Under the pieces are notes generated by a model, which was not told where the DNA came from, did no database searches, and worked only from the letters and a program-made list of their open reading frames with translations. A DNA stretch of 64,000 nucleotides from JACDHG01 sp963815295 (GTDB lineage Bacteria; Actinomycetota; Actinomycetes; Propionibacteriales; Nocardioidaceae), in contig CAWFFZ010000008.1 in assembly GCA_963815295.1 (NCBI GenBank), positions 620,001 to 684,000 on the forward strand, read 5' to 3'. Every line of letters begins with the position of its first letter. Within the stretch, counting starts at the first letter, position 1. Shown here piece by piece: positions 43,023 through 51,431 of this stretch. The translations under genes and the position numbers were made by a program.

Positions 43023-44165
43023 TCACTCGATCGAAATCAGCCAGGCGCTGTCTGTGGGAGTGATCGCGGGGTCGTAGCCACCGGCCACGAGGAGCGTGGC
43101 GGGACCCACGGCGGTGGCGCTGATGAACGAGCGGGTCCCCATTGCCGGGGCGTCGAGCGTCGTCATCGCGTTGCTGCGGGAGTCGTAGACGTTGACGTAG
43201 TCACCGCCCGCCACCGCGACTCGGCCGCTGTCGAGCACCGTCACGGCACCATCGAGCTTGTACTGACCTTCGGAGAGCTCCGGCCCGTAGTGGGAAGATC
43301 CGTCTCGGAGGTCGACGATCTCCGTGGTCCGTAGCCGCTCCCGCCCCTCCGTCGTGGAGGCACCACCCACCACGAACACCTGTCCGCTGCCCAGGCCGAC
43401 TGCCCCGAGCTTGACGCGCCCGGTGAGCAGATCCGGCCCCGGCGCCCACTGTCTGCCGTCGAGTACGTCGGTCGACTGGAGGGCACCTTCCGACTGGGTG
43501 CCCCCGACGAGCAGCACACGCTCGCCCACCACGACAGCGGCGTGACCCGCCCTGGACTGGCTCAGTTCCGGCCCTGCACTGAACTCTTCGGTTTCCGGGT
43601 CGAACAGCTCGGTGGTGTCGAGCGCCGCGTCGGATTCTTGTCCGCCGGCGATGAGCACGCGGCCGTCTGGCAGGAGGGTTGCCGTCTGGTTGGCACGCGG
43701 GGTTGCCATGGAGCTGGTCGGTGTGAAGCTGTTGGTGGCGGGGTTGTAGATCTCGGCGGTCGAGGTCGGTCCCTGTCCCTCGCCTGGATAGCCACCGGTC
43801 AACAGGACGCGACCGTCATCGAGCAAAGTTGCGGTGCCGCTTGCGCGGGGCTCGACCATCGTCGGTCCCTGCTCGAAGGAGCCCCGCTCGGGATCGAAGA
43901 CCTCCGTTGTCCTGCCTTGATCGAAACCCTCGCAGCCCGGCAGCGTGCACCCGCCCGTGAACAGCACCCGGCCGTCTTGGAGCGCGGTGGCGTGGTGCAC
44001 GGCGCGGGGTTGGTTGAGCTGGAGCTCGCGGTAGCCCTTGCCCTCCTCGAGGACCCGGGGTGGGTCGGTTGCCTGGTCGCCTTCCGAGGTACACGCGGTC
44101 AGGGAGAGGCACAGGCACAGCAGCACGACGCGGGATCGGGTTGCCAGCCACCTCACCATGAGCAC
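43023..44165 (-). CDS. Kelch-type beta-propeller lipoprotein
   Basis: A 380-residue exported lipoprotein with signal VVLLCLCLSLTAC (lipobox LTAC). Seven kelch-like repeats follow, each with a glycine pair after a hydrophobic strand: DGRVLFTGG, DGRVLLTGGY, DGRVLIAGGQ, ERVLLVGGT, GQVFVVGGA, GRVAVAGGD and ATLLVAGGYD. It probably forms a cell-surface propeller for binding; no galactose-oxidase copper residues are obvious. ATG 44156 is an alternative start. Confidence 0.82.
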   Translation of the reverse strand: MLMVRWLATRSRVVLLCLCLSLTACTSEGDQATDPPRVLEEGKGYRELQLNQPRAVHHATALQDGRVLFTGGCTLPGCEGFDQGRTTEVFDPERGSFEQGPTMVEPRASGTATLLDDGRVLLTGGYPGEGQGPTSTAEIYNPATNSFTPTSSMATPRANQTATLLPDGRVLIAGGQESDAALDTTELFDPETEEFSAGPELSQSRAGHAAVVVGERVLLVGGTQSEGALQSTDVLDGRQWAPGPDLLTGRVKLGAVGLGSGQVFVVGGASTTEGRERLRTTEIVDLRDGSSHYGPELSEGQYKLDGAVTVLDSGRVAVAGGDYVNVYDSRSNAMTTLDAPAMGTRSFISATAVGPATLLVAGGYDPAITPTDSAWLISIE

Positions 44166-44251
44166 ACGCTCACATCCGACAGCCCCAACCGCAAGAGGCC
44201 ACGTCCGTCGGAAACGGGCCTCCGTCGGTCGAGCTTGTCGAGACCACTTGA

Positions 44252-44269
44252 ACTCAAGTTAACTTTAAG
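44252..44269 (+). promoter_or_regulatory. SoxR/MerR-like box upstream of the SDR gene
   Basis: ACTCAAGTTAACTTTAAG shares the 13-base core CTCAAGTTAACTT with the classical SoxR operator. It sits in a dense run of palindromes: ACTTGA-AC-TCAAGT at 44246-44259, AAGTTAACTT at 44256-44265 and AACTT-T-AAGTT at 44261-44271. TTGAAC (44248) could be a -35. The start of the SDR gene is about 50 bases downstream. No MerR gene is in the window. Confidence 0.6.
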
Positions 44270-44320
44270 TTGCATCCTGGGCAGACGGCCAAACATCACG
44301 ACGTACCCAGGAGGTACTCA

Positions 44321-45028
44321 ATGCCCACTGCACTCATCACCGGCGCATCACGCGGACTCGGTCTGGCGATCGGCAACGGGTTGGCCGAACGCGGCTGGAC
44401 CCTCGTGGTCGACGCGCGCACCGAGCACGCCCTGGAAGCGGCAGCGAGCGGCTTCGAGGCCGCAGGAGCCCGACGTGTGGTGGCACTTGCGGGCAGTGTC
44501 GCTGACCCAGCCCATCGCGCTGCACTCGTGGACGCGGTGAACGCGGGTGGCGAGCTCGACCTGTTGCTCAACAACGCAAGCCTGCTCGGACCAAGCCCGC
44601 AGCCGATGCTTGCCGACTTCCCCGGCGACGCCCTCGCGCAGGTGTATGCCGTCAACGTCTTCGCGCCGCTCGCCCTGACGCAGCTGCTGCTTCCGAAGCT
44701 GCGCGACCAGCACGGACTCGTGGTCAACGTCACCTCCGACGCGGCCGTTGAGCCGTATGACGGCTGGGGTGGCTACGGGTCATCCAAGGCCGCGCTGAAC
44801 CAATGGACCGCCATCCTGGGAGCCGAGGAGCCAACCGTGCGTGTCTACGCGTTCGACCCTGGAGACATGCGGACCGTGATGCACCAAGAGGCGTTTCCCG
44901 GCGAGGACATCTCTGATCGCCCCGAGCCGGAGACCGTGGTTCCTGCGTTCCTCCGTCTGATCGACAGCGACCTGCCCAGCGGCCGCTACCAAGCTTCTGC
45001 CTTGGTGGAAGCAACGGTTTCGGCATGA
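44321..45028 (+). CDS. Short-chain dehydrogenase/reductase
   Basis: A 235-residue Rossmann oxidoreductase. The cofactor motif is ITGASRGLGLAIGNGLA, the structural motif is LLNNASLLGPSP, and the catalytic residues are Ser in VTSDAAVEP and Tyr-x3-Lys in GGYGSSKAAL. ATG 44321 has CCAGGAGG upstream. It lies behind a SoxR/MerR-like box, suggesting redox or drug induction, and its stop overlaps the QueA-like gene by four bases. The substrate is unknown. Confidence 0.88.
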   Translation: MPTALITGASRGLGLAIGNGLAERGWTLVVDARTEHALEAAASGFEAAGARRVVALAGSVADPAHRAALVDAVNAGGELDLLLNNASLLGPSPQPMLADFPGDALAQVYAVNVFAPLALTQLLLPKLRDQHGLVVNVTSDAAVEPYDGWGGYGSSKAALNQWTAILGAEEPTVRVYAFDPGDMRTVMHQEAFPGEDISDRPEPETVVPAFLRLIDSDLPSGRYQASALVEATVSA

Positions 45029-46152
45029 GCGCAGCCCGCTCGCGCGCAGACACGCGGACCCTCGCTCGACCCGTCGTGCCTGTCACCCGGTTCGCCTTGC
45101 CGCCCGACAGCGAGGCCAGTGCGCCTGCCGAGCGCCGTGGACTCGCGCGCGACGCCGTCCGGTTGCTGGTCGCACGGTCCGGCCAGATCGAGCATGCGAC
45201 ATTCCGTGACCTCGATCAGCACCTCACCTCCGGTGACGTGGTCGTGGTCAACACCTCGGCGACGTTGCCCGCTGCCGTCGACGTCCACCGGGCCGGCCAC
45301 ACGCGCAGCCCGCTGCACGTCGCGACCGAGCTCGACGACGGCAGCTGGGTGGTCGAGGTGCGTGCACCTGCGAACACCGGCCCGGCAGACGACGTGCATC
45401 TCGACGACGTCCTCGAAGTGACCGGTGGCGCACGCCTTCGAGTCGTCGAGTCGTATCCCGCCCCTGGTATCGCTGGATCGCGGCTGTGGCGGGTCATCTC
45501 GGACGCGCCAGGGGGAGCGCAGCGGTATCTCGCCGACCACGGGCGTCCGATCCGCTACGGCTACCTCAGTGCCAAGTGGCCGCTCGGCGACGTACAGACC
45601 GTGTATGCCGACGAGCCTGGCAGTGCCGAGATGCCCAGTGCCGGGCGTCCCTTCAGCCACCGGCTGCTCGTGCGGTTGATGATGCGTGGGGTCACGGTCG
45701 CGCCGATCGTGCTGCACACGGGCGTGTCAAGCCCCGAGAAGCACGAGCCACCGATGCCCGAGCGCTACCGGATCCCCGCAGCGACCGCCGACCTCGTCAA
45801 CCTCGCGCGCAGCCGCGGCCGCCGTGTCGTCGCCGTGGGCACGACGGTGACCCGCGCGCTCGAGACGATGGCCGACCTCAACGGCACGGTGTCTCCGGGC
45901 GCGGGCTGGACCGACCTCCTGCTTGGCCCCGATCGACCCGCGCGCGTCGTCGACGGCCTCATCTCCGGGCTCCACGAGCCCGAAGCGAGTCACCTGCTGC
46001 TCCTCGAAGCGGTCGCCGGGCCGGATCTCGTCCGGCGGGCGTATAACGCGGCCGTGTCCGAGCGATACCTGTGGCACGAGTTCGGCGACTCGATGCTGTT
46101 CCTGCCCCTGACTCCCGAGCGCTCCGCAAGGTCTTCCCAACGCGCGGGGTGA
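45025..46152 (+). CDS. QueA-like protein (SAM:tRNA ribosyltransferase-isomerase family)
   Basis: A 375-residue protein of the QueA family. The equivalents of the family motifs are recognisable but changed: EMPSAGRPFSHRL (usual TAGLHF), LHTGVSSPEKHEPPMPERY (usual HVGLGTF... with E-x-Y), VVAVGTTVTRALE (usual VGTTSVRTLE) and GLHEPEASHLLLLEAVAG (usual NFHLP...LL). Classical QueA adds the epoxyqueuosine precursor ring to tRNA using SAM. The altered catalytic signatures and coupling to an SDR suggest a different activity. Confidence 0.75.
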   Translation: MSAARSRADTRTLARPVVPVTRFALPPDSEASAPAERRGLARDAVRLLVARSGQIEHATFRDLDQHLTSGDVVVVNTSATLPAAVDVHRAGHTRSPLHVATELDDGSWVVEVRAPANTGPADDVHLDDVLEVTGGARLRVVESYPAPGIAGSRLWRVISDAPGGAQRYLADHGRPIRYGYLSAKWPLGDVQTVYADEPGSAEMPSAGRPFSHRLLVRLMMRGVTVAPIVLHTGVSSPEKHEPPMPERYRIPAATADLVNLARSRGRRVVAVGTTVTRALETMADLNGTVSPGAGWTDLLLGPDRPARVVDGLISGLHEPEASHLLLLEAVAGPDLVRRAYNAAVSERYLWHEFGDSMLFLPLTPERSARSSQRAG

Positions 46153-46214
46153 TCCCTACGATGCCCTGAGGTGGCGTGCCCCAGTGCGCCAGCATGAAGA
46201 CAAGGATGTCTCCC

Positions 46215-47142
46215 ATGACTCGTCGCACCCCTCTGTTAGTTCTGCTCGGCCTTGCGCTGGCATTCGCGCTGCCCACCACTCCGGCGCAGGCGATGTACGC
46301 CGCCGACGCCCCGGCTGTCGGCTGCTTCGACCCGCCAGACGTGGGTGCAAGTGCCCGCGGTGACCACGTGCGTGGTGCGGATCACAGAGACGTGAGCATC
46401 CGGGAGCATCGGGCGATCGAGCGGCGTACCCAGCAGATCCTCATCGCCGGGGGATCTCGGCCAAGAAGGCTGCCGCACGGGAGATCAGTGTGCCGACGTA
46501 CGTTCACGTGATGGCTGGCTCCGACGGCAGCGGCAACGTCCCCAACAGGCAGATCGCGCGGCAGATGGCGGTGCTGAACAAGACGTTCGGTGGCGGCGAG
46601 TCCAATGAAGCGGCCGAGACGGCGTTCACGTTCACCTTGGAGGGCATCGACCGGTTCTTCAATGACACCTGGCACACGGATCATCAGAGCAACTTCTACC
46701 GCACCCAGACCCGACAAGGCGGAGCCGACGCCCTCAACATCTGGTTGGTCGACTTCAAGTACCTGGGCATTGCGGTCTTCCCGTGGGACTACGAGCAGCA
46801 CGGTGGCATCGACGGCATCCGGGTGCACTTCGACTCGCTTCCTGGGGGTCGATCGCAAACTTCAACCTCGGTGAGACCGCCACTCACGAGGTCGGCCACT
46901 GGCTGGGGCTCTACCACACGTTCGAAGGCGGCTGCAAAGAGCCCAACGACGAAGTCACCGACACGCCTGCCCAAAGCAGCCCCACCAGCGGCTGCCCGGT
47001 GGGACGCGACTCGTGCGTCTTGCCAGGTCTCGACCCGATCCACAACTACATGGACTACAGCTTCGACTTCTGTTACACGGAGTTCACGTCCGGCCAGTCG
47101 TCGCGGATGTCATCCATGTTCGCCGCCTACCGGGCCGGCTAG
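46215..47142 (+). pseudogene. Secreted M43-type metalloprotease, copy 1, with two frame breaks
   Basis: The reading frame begins at ATG 46215 with a signal peptide (LLVLLGLALAFALPTTPAQA) after AAGGA. At the run of five G at 46449-46453 the frame is lost; adding one G restores ISAKKAAAREISVPTYVHVM. A second break at the five-G run 46844-46848 is again corrected by one G, giving LPGGSIANFNLGETATHEVGHWLGLYHTF. The zinc site HEVGHWLGLYH and Met-turn HNYMDYS are intact, as are the disulfide cysteines. The corrected product is about 310 residues, a pappalysin-like extracellular protease. The breaks may be mutations, phase variation or sequence errors. Confidence 0.8.
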
Positions 47143-47158
47143 TCCATCACCTCGCCCC

Positions 47159-47190
47159 GCACAGGTGAGGTCAGTGGGTCCCACCTGTGC
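47159..47190 (+). terminator. Hairpin after metalloprotease copy 1
   Basis: GCACAGGTG (47159-47167) and CACCTGTGC (47182-47190) form a perfect 9-bp stem with a 14-base loop, 17 bases after the copy 1 stop. No clear U-tract follows. It probably ends or stabilises the first protease transcript. Confidence 0.5.
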
Positions 47191-47285
47191 GCCAACAACC
47201 CCTCTGGTTTTCCTGAGCACATTCGCGCACAGGATATGTGAGTGCGAGATCCGCACTCATGTCGAGTAGACAAGGACGTCGATCG

Positions 47286-48216
47286 ATGACCCGTCTCCGC
47301 CGTAACACCGTTGCTGCCCTCGGGGCAGCAGCGATGGCCTTCGCACTGCAGGCGACCCCAGCCCAGGCCATGCACGTCAACGAGGGTGCCAAGTCCGAGT
47401 GCGTGGATCAGCACGCCGAGGGAGCGCGCACCGTGGATGGCGGCCGGCATGCCGACCACCGCGACGTGAGCGCCCGTGAGCAGCGGGCGATCGAGAAGCG
47501 CACCCAGGCCATCCTCGACCGCAAGGGTGTCAGCAAGGCCGACACGCAGCAGCTCGCGGCGACTGTCCCGGTCTTCGTCCACGTGATGCGCGACAACCGC
47601 GGCAATGGAGACGTCACCGATGCCCAGATCAACAACCAGATCTCGGTCCTCAACAAGACGTTCCGTGGGGGAGAGTCGTCGGTCCGCGGCCAACACTGGC
47701 TTCACGTTCACGCTGGCCGGCATCGACCGCTTCAACAACAACAAATGGCATGCCGACCGCCAGAGCACGACCTACCGGGCACAAACACGTCAAGGCGGCG
47801 CGAACGCGCTCAACATCTGGCTCGTCGACTTCAATTACCTCGGGATCGCGACGTTCCCGTGGGACTACGCCAGTAGCCCCAGCATCGACGGAATCCGGGT
47901 GCACTATGCATCCCTCCCAGGCGGATCGATCGCCAACTACAACCTTGGTGAGACCGCGACGCACGAGGCAGGACACTGGTTCGGGCTCTACCACACGTTC
48001 CAGGGCGGCTGCACCACGACGAACGACCAGGTAGGCGACACGCCCGCCCAGAGCAGCCCCACCAACGGATGTCCAGCGGGGCGCGACTCCTGCGCCTTGC
48101 CCGGTCTCGACCCCATTCACAACTACATGGACTACAGCTACGACACTTGCTACAACCAGTTCACATCCGGCCAGTCGACGCGGATGTCGTCGATGTTCGC
48201 CGCCTACCGAAGCTGA
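47286..48216 (+). pseudogene. Secreted M43-type metalloprotease, copy 2, with one frame break
   Basis: A tandem paralogue of the preceding gene. ATG 47286 follows AAGGACG and leads into the signal NTVAALGAAAMAFALQATPAQA. The frame is normal through VLNKTFRGGES. One surplus base between 47667 and about 47682, at or just after a five-G run, then shifts it; removing one base gives AANTGFTFTLAGIDRF. The zinc motif HEAGHWFGLYH, the Met-turn HNYMDYS and the conserved cysteines follow intact to the stop at 48216. The repaired product would be about 310 residues. Confidence 0.8.
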
Positions 48217-48234
48217 CCCGCAGCTCCCACCTTG

Positions 48235-48276
48235 CGTCCGTGCAACCGGTCGCCATAGCGAGCGGTTGCACGGACG
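48235..48276. terminator. Strong hairpin between convergent protease copy 2 and DUF4439 gene
   Basis: CGTCCGTGCAACCG (48235-48248) and CGGTTGCACGGACG (48263-48276) form a perfect 14-bp stem with a 14-base loop, between two convergent genes. It probably serves as a bidirectional transcript end. Confidence 0.75.
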
Positions 48277-48290
48277 TTGCGGGGGATGGC

Positions 48291-48719
48291 TTACAGCTCG
48301 TCGAGACCCGGGAACGCACTGACCGGTGCGCCCCACTGCACCTCGCGCAGAGCTGCGGCCGCGAGCCCCTTCGCGGCGAGCTCGCGTACGTCGTCGACCG
48401 CCTCCGAGACGGCGGACGCGTACACGGCCGCGCAGCCAGACTCCAACAGTCGGGCCAGCTTCTTGCAGTCAGCGAGCGTCGCAGGTCGAAACGGGATCGC
48501 GTACGCCGCCTCGGCCGCGACCGGCTCCGCGTCGAGTGCCGTCAGCTCCGCCTCGAGGGTGTCGCGGCGCGACCGGTGTTCGACGTACGCCGCCTCGGCC
48601 AGCACCTGCCAGTTCGATCCCGCGGCAACCCCGGTGAGCCGACCGCCGAGCACTCCGTAGCCATACAGAGCGGCGTGCTCGGCCGCGAGGCACTGTTGCA
48701 AGGCGTCGAAGTCGCTCAT
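48291..48719 (-). CDS. DUF4439 ferritin-like protein
   Basis: A 142-residue, largely helical, alanine-rich protein. ALQQCLAAEHAALYGYGVLGGRL at the start and YVEHRSRRDTLEAELTAL carry the Glu/His spacing of a ferritin-like four-helix bundle, as in DUF4439. Actinomycetes often keep this gene beside rimP. It overlaps the upstream lipoprotein gene by four bases. No enzymatic role is known. Confidence 0.85.
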   Translation of the reverse strand: MSDFDALQQCLAAEHAALYGYGVLGGRLTGVAAGSNWQVLAEAAYVEHRSRRDTLEAELTALDAEPVAAEAAYAIPFRPATLADCKKLARLLESGCAAVYASAVSEAVDDVRELAAKGLAAAALREVQWGAPVSAFPGLDEL

Positions 48720-49225
48720 GTCGGGCCTACGACGGTGTGGTGGGTGCAGGCGTGCGAGGCCGAGATCGAGGCGAAGGTGCCCGCCAGCAGCCCGGACGTA
48801 GCCGCGAGGCAGTCGTCGAGGCGCGCATCTCGCGCCGTGGTCAGCCGGGCTGCGAGCTCGTCAGCGGCTGCCGGTGTCTTGCGGGGCACGCGCGACGACT
48901 TACCAACCGGCTCCGGATCGTCGTCGGTCAAGATGTCGCGGAGCCGCTCGACGTGCGCGCGCTGGCGCGCGGCCAGGGAGCGCGTGAGCGGACGCATCGT
49001 GGGATGGCGACGCCCCATCGCATTGCAATACGCCAGCAGCCGCTCCTCGTCGCGGATCGCCCGCACGACGAGGTTGATGTCCTCCTCGGCACGCCCGGGT
49101 GTGGGACCGAGCGTGAGGGTACGTCGACCAGGCCCCGGGTCATCGTCCGTGCAGCCGGCAACGGCCGTGAACGCGAGGGCAATGGCGCCGCCCAAGAGGG
49201 CCCGTCGGCTCGGCACGTCGCTCAC
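48716..49225 (-). CDS. Ferritin-like lipoprotein of the rimP-adjacent pair
   Basis: A 169-residue lipoprotein from GTG 49225. The signal has SRRALLGGAIALAFTAVAGC, mixing a twin-arginine-like pair with a lipobox. The mature part is helical, with EEDINLVVRAIRDEERLLAYCNAM and later CTHHTV. It is cotranscribed with the DUF4439 gene, whose start overlaps its stop, so the two probably form a surface-anchored/soluble pair. ATG 49252 is an alternative start. The function is unknown. Confidence 0.7.
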   Translation of the reverse strand: MSDVPSRRALLGGAIALAFTAVAGCTDDDPGPGRRTLTLGPTPGRAEEDINLVVRAIRDEERLLAYCNAMGRRHPTMRPLTRSLAARQRAHVERLRDILTDDDPEPVGKSSRVPRKTPAAADELAARLTTARDARLDDCLAATSGLLAGTFASISASHACTHHTVVGPT

Positions 49226-49399
49226 TCGTGCGACCGTACCCGACCTACCCATTGCCCAGCGGGCTCGCCGGGGCAGGTCCTCCTGAGGTTGTCCGATCCG
49301 GCTAGGCTGACGATGCATGTGAGGATGCACGGCGACCCCGGTGTCGCGCTGCGGTGTGGCAACAGGCTGTGCAACAACTCAATGGCGAGGAGGACTGCC

Positions 49400-49879
49400 G
49401 TGACCGGTCACCAGCCCAGACAAGAACTCCTCGAGGTGTTGAGCGGTCCGCTGGCGGATCGTGGCTTCGACCTCGAAGACGTGGAACTGTCTCAGGCAGG
49501 TCGCAGGAGCCTGGTGCGAGTCCTGATCGACACCGACGGTGGCGTGACGCTCGACGCGATTGCCGACGCCACCCACCTGGTCAGCGACGTGCTCGACAAC
49601 CACGACCCACTCGGCGACAAGTCGTACACCCTCGAGGTCACCTCACCAGGCACCGATCGGCCGCTGACAGCGGAGCGACACTGGCGTCGCAACGTCGGAC
49701 GTTTGGTCAAGGTCACGCTGACGAGCGGCGAGGCCTTCACCGGCCGGGTCACCTCCGCCGAGGACGCACAGGCCACCCTCGACGTCGGTGGAGCCTCCCG
49801 CGTCGTCGCCTTGACGCACGTCTCGACCGCCCACGTCGAGATCGAGTTCAACCGGCATAGCAGCGCGGCTAAGGAGTGA
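49400..49879 (+). CDS. rimP: Ribosome maturation factor RimP
   Basis: A 159-residue RimP acting in 30S assembly. Conserved parts are RGFDLEDVELSQAGRRSLVRVLIDTDGGVTLD, DHDPLGDKSYTLEVTSPG-like DNHDPLGDKSYTLEV, and GTDRPLTAERHWRRNVGRLV. GTG 49400 is chosen because AGGAGG precedes it by seven bases. The frame is also open upstream from ATG 49313 and ATG 49382. A TAGGCT at 49303-49308 could be the -10 of the rimP-nusA operon. nusA follows after six bases. Confidence 0.93.
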   Translation: MTGHQPRQELLEVLSGPLADRGFDLEDVELSQAGRRSLVRVLIDTDGGVTLDAIADATHLVSDVLDNHDPLGDKSYTLEVTSPGTDRPLTAERHWRRNVGRLVKVTLTSGEAFTGRVTSAEDAQATLDVGGASRVVALTHVSTAHVEIEFNRHSSAAKE

Positions 49880-49885
49880 TGCCCC

Positions 49886-50926
49886 GTGGACATCGACATG
49901 GCCGTGCTGCGATCACTCGTGCACGAGAAAGAGATCTCGTTCGACGTACTTGTCGACGCGATCGAGCAGGCGTTGTTGGTTGCGTACCACCGCACGCCAG
50001 GAGCGCAGGAGGATGCGCGGGTCGAGCTCGACCGCAAGTCGGGGCACGTCACCGTCCTCGCCCACGAGCGCGACGAGTCCGGCGAGGTGACGCGCGAGTT
50101 TGACGACACTCCTGAGGGCTTCGGACGGATCGCCGCCACGACGGCGAAGCAGGTCATCTTGCAGCGGCTGCGCGATGCCGAGGACGACATCCGCTTCGGT
50201 GAGTTCTCCGGCAAGGAGGGCGATGTCGTCTCCGGTGTCGTGCAGCAAGGCCGCGACCCCGACATGGTGTTCGTCGACCTGGGAAAGATCGAGGCGATCC
50301 TGCCCGCCGCGGAACGGGTGGCGGGGGAGAAGTACGACCATGGTCAGCGCATCCGCTGCCTGGTCGTCACGGTGCGCAAAGGCGCCAAGGGCCCACAGAT
50401 CATGGTGTCGCGATCACACCCCAACCTCGTCAAGAAGCTGTTCGCACTCGAGGTGCCTGAGATCGCGGATGGCACTGTCGAGATCGCGGGGATCGCCCGT
50501 GAGGCCGGGCATCGCACCAAGATCGCCGTTCGTACGTCGGCGCCTGGTGTCAACCCCAAGGGCGCCTGCATCGGACCGATGGGGCAACGAGTCCGCAACG
50601 TGATGACCGAGCTGCACGGCGAGAAGATCGACATTGTCGACTGGTCGGAAGATCCCGCCGAGATGATTGCCCACGCCTTGTCACCGGCGCAGGTGTCGGC
50701 CGTAGAGATCATCGACGAGACCACCAGATCGGCACGGGTGGTCGTCCCCGACTATCAGCTGTCCCTGGCGATCGGCAAGGAGGGCCAAAACGCCAGGCTC
50801 GCGGCTCGGATGACCGGGTGGCGGATCGACATCCGTTCTGATGAAGCGCCCGATCCAGGGCCACCGGCGCCGACGTCCGCGCCCACCGTGACCGCGGGCC
50901 CCCCGGAGCCTGCACCTTCGCCCTGA
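49886..50926 (+). CDS. nusA: Transcription elongation/antitermination factor NusA
   Basis: A 346-residue NusA of the short actinobacterial type. The N-terminal RNA polymerase-binding domain (MAVLRSLVHEKEISFDVLVDAIEQAL) is followed by an S1 domain (SGVVQQGRDPDMVFVDLGK) and two KH domains (ISRSHPNLVKKLF-like VSRSHPNLVKKLFALEVPEI and VPDYQLSLAIGKEGQNARLAARMTGW). It ends in a short Pro/Ala tail and lacks the acidic repeats of E. coli NusA. GTG 49886 follows rimP by six bases. Confidence 0.96.
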   Translation: MDIDMAVLRSLVHEKEISFDVLVDAIEQALLVAYHRTPGAQEDARVELDRKSGHVTVLAHERDESGEVTREFDDTPEGFGRIAATTAKQVILQRLRDAEDDIRFGEFSGKEGDVVSGVVQQGRDPDMVFVDLGKIEAILPAAERVAGEKYDHGQRIRCLVVTVRKGAKGPQIMVSRSHPNLVKKLFALEVPEIADGTVEIAGIAREAGHRTKIAVRTSAPGVNPKGACIGPMGQRVRNVMTELHGEKIDIVDWSEDPAEMIAHALSPAQVSAVEIIDETTRSARVVVPDYQLSLAIGKEGQNARLAARMTGWRIDIRSDEAPDPGPPAPTSAPTVTAGPPEPAPSP

Positions 50927-50997
50927 TCAACGAAGAAGTGCTGCTCAGCGCGCATGAGTTCGCGGCAACGAGGGCCGAACCGGTAGACTGACGGGTG

Positions 50998-51294
50998 ATG
51001 AGTCGGGTCACCCCTATCCGCACGTGTGTGGGCTGCCGGGAGCACGCGACAAAGTCCGAGTTGCTACGCGTCGTTGCGACCGGTGATGCCTCACCTCGAG
51101 TTGTTGCCCCCGACGTCCGCGGTAGCTCGCCAGGCCGAGGTGCGCACCTGCATCCCACGCCTGCCTGTCTCGACCAAGCCGAGCGACGCCGAGCGTTCCC
51201 GAGGGCCTTGCGCCTCGAGGGGCCGATCGATGTCAGCGCCGTGCGGAGCTGGGTCGAGGAGCACAGCACCATCTCTCCCCAACCCGGGGAGTAA
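50998..51294 (+). CDS. ylxR: YlxR/RnpM family RNA-binding protein (DUF448)
   Basis: A small basic protein of 98 residues. The family signature is PIRTCVGCREHATKSELLRVV, followed by GRGAHLHPTPACLDQAERRRAF. YlxR is an RNA-binding factor encoded between nusA and infB in Gram-positive bacteria, and its Bacillus homologue modulates RNase P. ATG 50998 or the adjacent GTG 50995 may be the start. The stop is 51 bases before the mini-ORF chain described for the infB leader. Confidence 0.93.
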   Translation: MSRVTPIRTCVGCREHATKSELLRVVATGDASPRVVAPDVRGSSPGRGAHLHPTPACLDQAERRRAFPRALRLEGPIDVSAVRSWVEEHSTISPQPGE

Positions 51295-51344
51295 CGCCCC
51301 GCCGCGTGTTGCGGCGAACGACCAAGAGAGTGGAGCAGCTGCTC

Positions 51345-51410
51345 ATGACATCTCGATGAGAATCATGCGATGAGCAAGCCCGTCTACTAATGGTCCTCCC
51401 TCTCGGGTAG
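51345..51410 (+). promoter_or_regulatory. infB leader: chain of four overlapping mini-ORFs
   Basis: Four tiny frames follow one another by stop/start overlap. 51345-51359 encodes MTSR, 51356-51373 MRIMR, 51370-51390 MSKPVY and 51390-51410 MVLPLG. The junctions are ATGA, ATGA and TAATG. A GGAG nine bases before the first ATG can load ribosomes, and GAGCAGCTGCTC (51333-51344) is a perfect palindrome just ahead. The last mini-ORF reads through a hairpin in front of infB. Reinitiation along the chain would make infB expression depend on initiation efficiency, which is inference. Confidence 0.6.
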
Positions 51411-51414
51411 GACC
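51392..51414 (+). promoter_or_regulatory. Hairpin immediately before the infB ribosome binding site
   Basis: GGTCCT (51392-51397) pairs with AGGACC (51409-51414), with a C-rich and G-rich inner part that can extend the stem. The fourth mini-ORF spans it and its stop is at the base of the right arm. AAGGAG of infB lies eight bases downstream. Confidence 0.6.
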
Positions 51415-51431
51415 GCCCGAGAAGGAGAATT

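Noticed and set aside
46490..47269. 259-residue intact protein in the middle of metalloprotease copy 1
   Set aside because: It lacks a signal peptide and loses the protease frame after 46848; the parts before and after belong to one gene seen in three frames.
48737..49399. Extended N-terminus in frame with rimP
   Set aside because: The region is antisense to the lipoprotein gene, and the AGGAGG before GTG 49400 with the standard RimP start argues for the short form.
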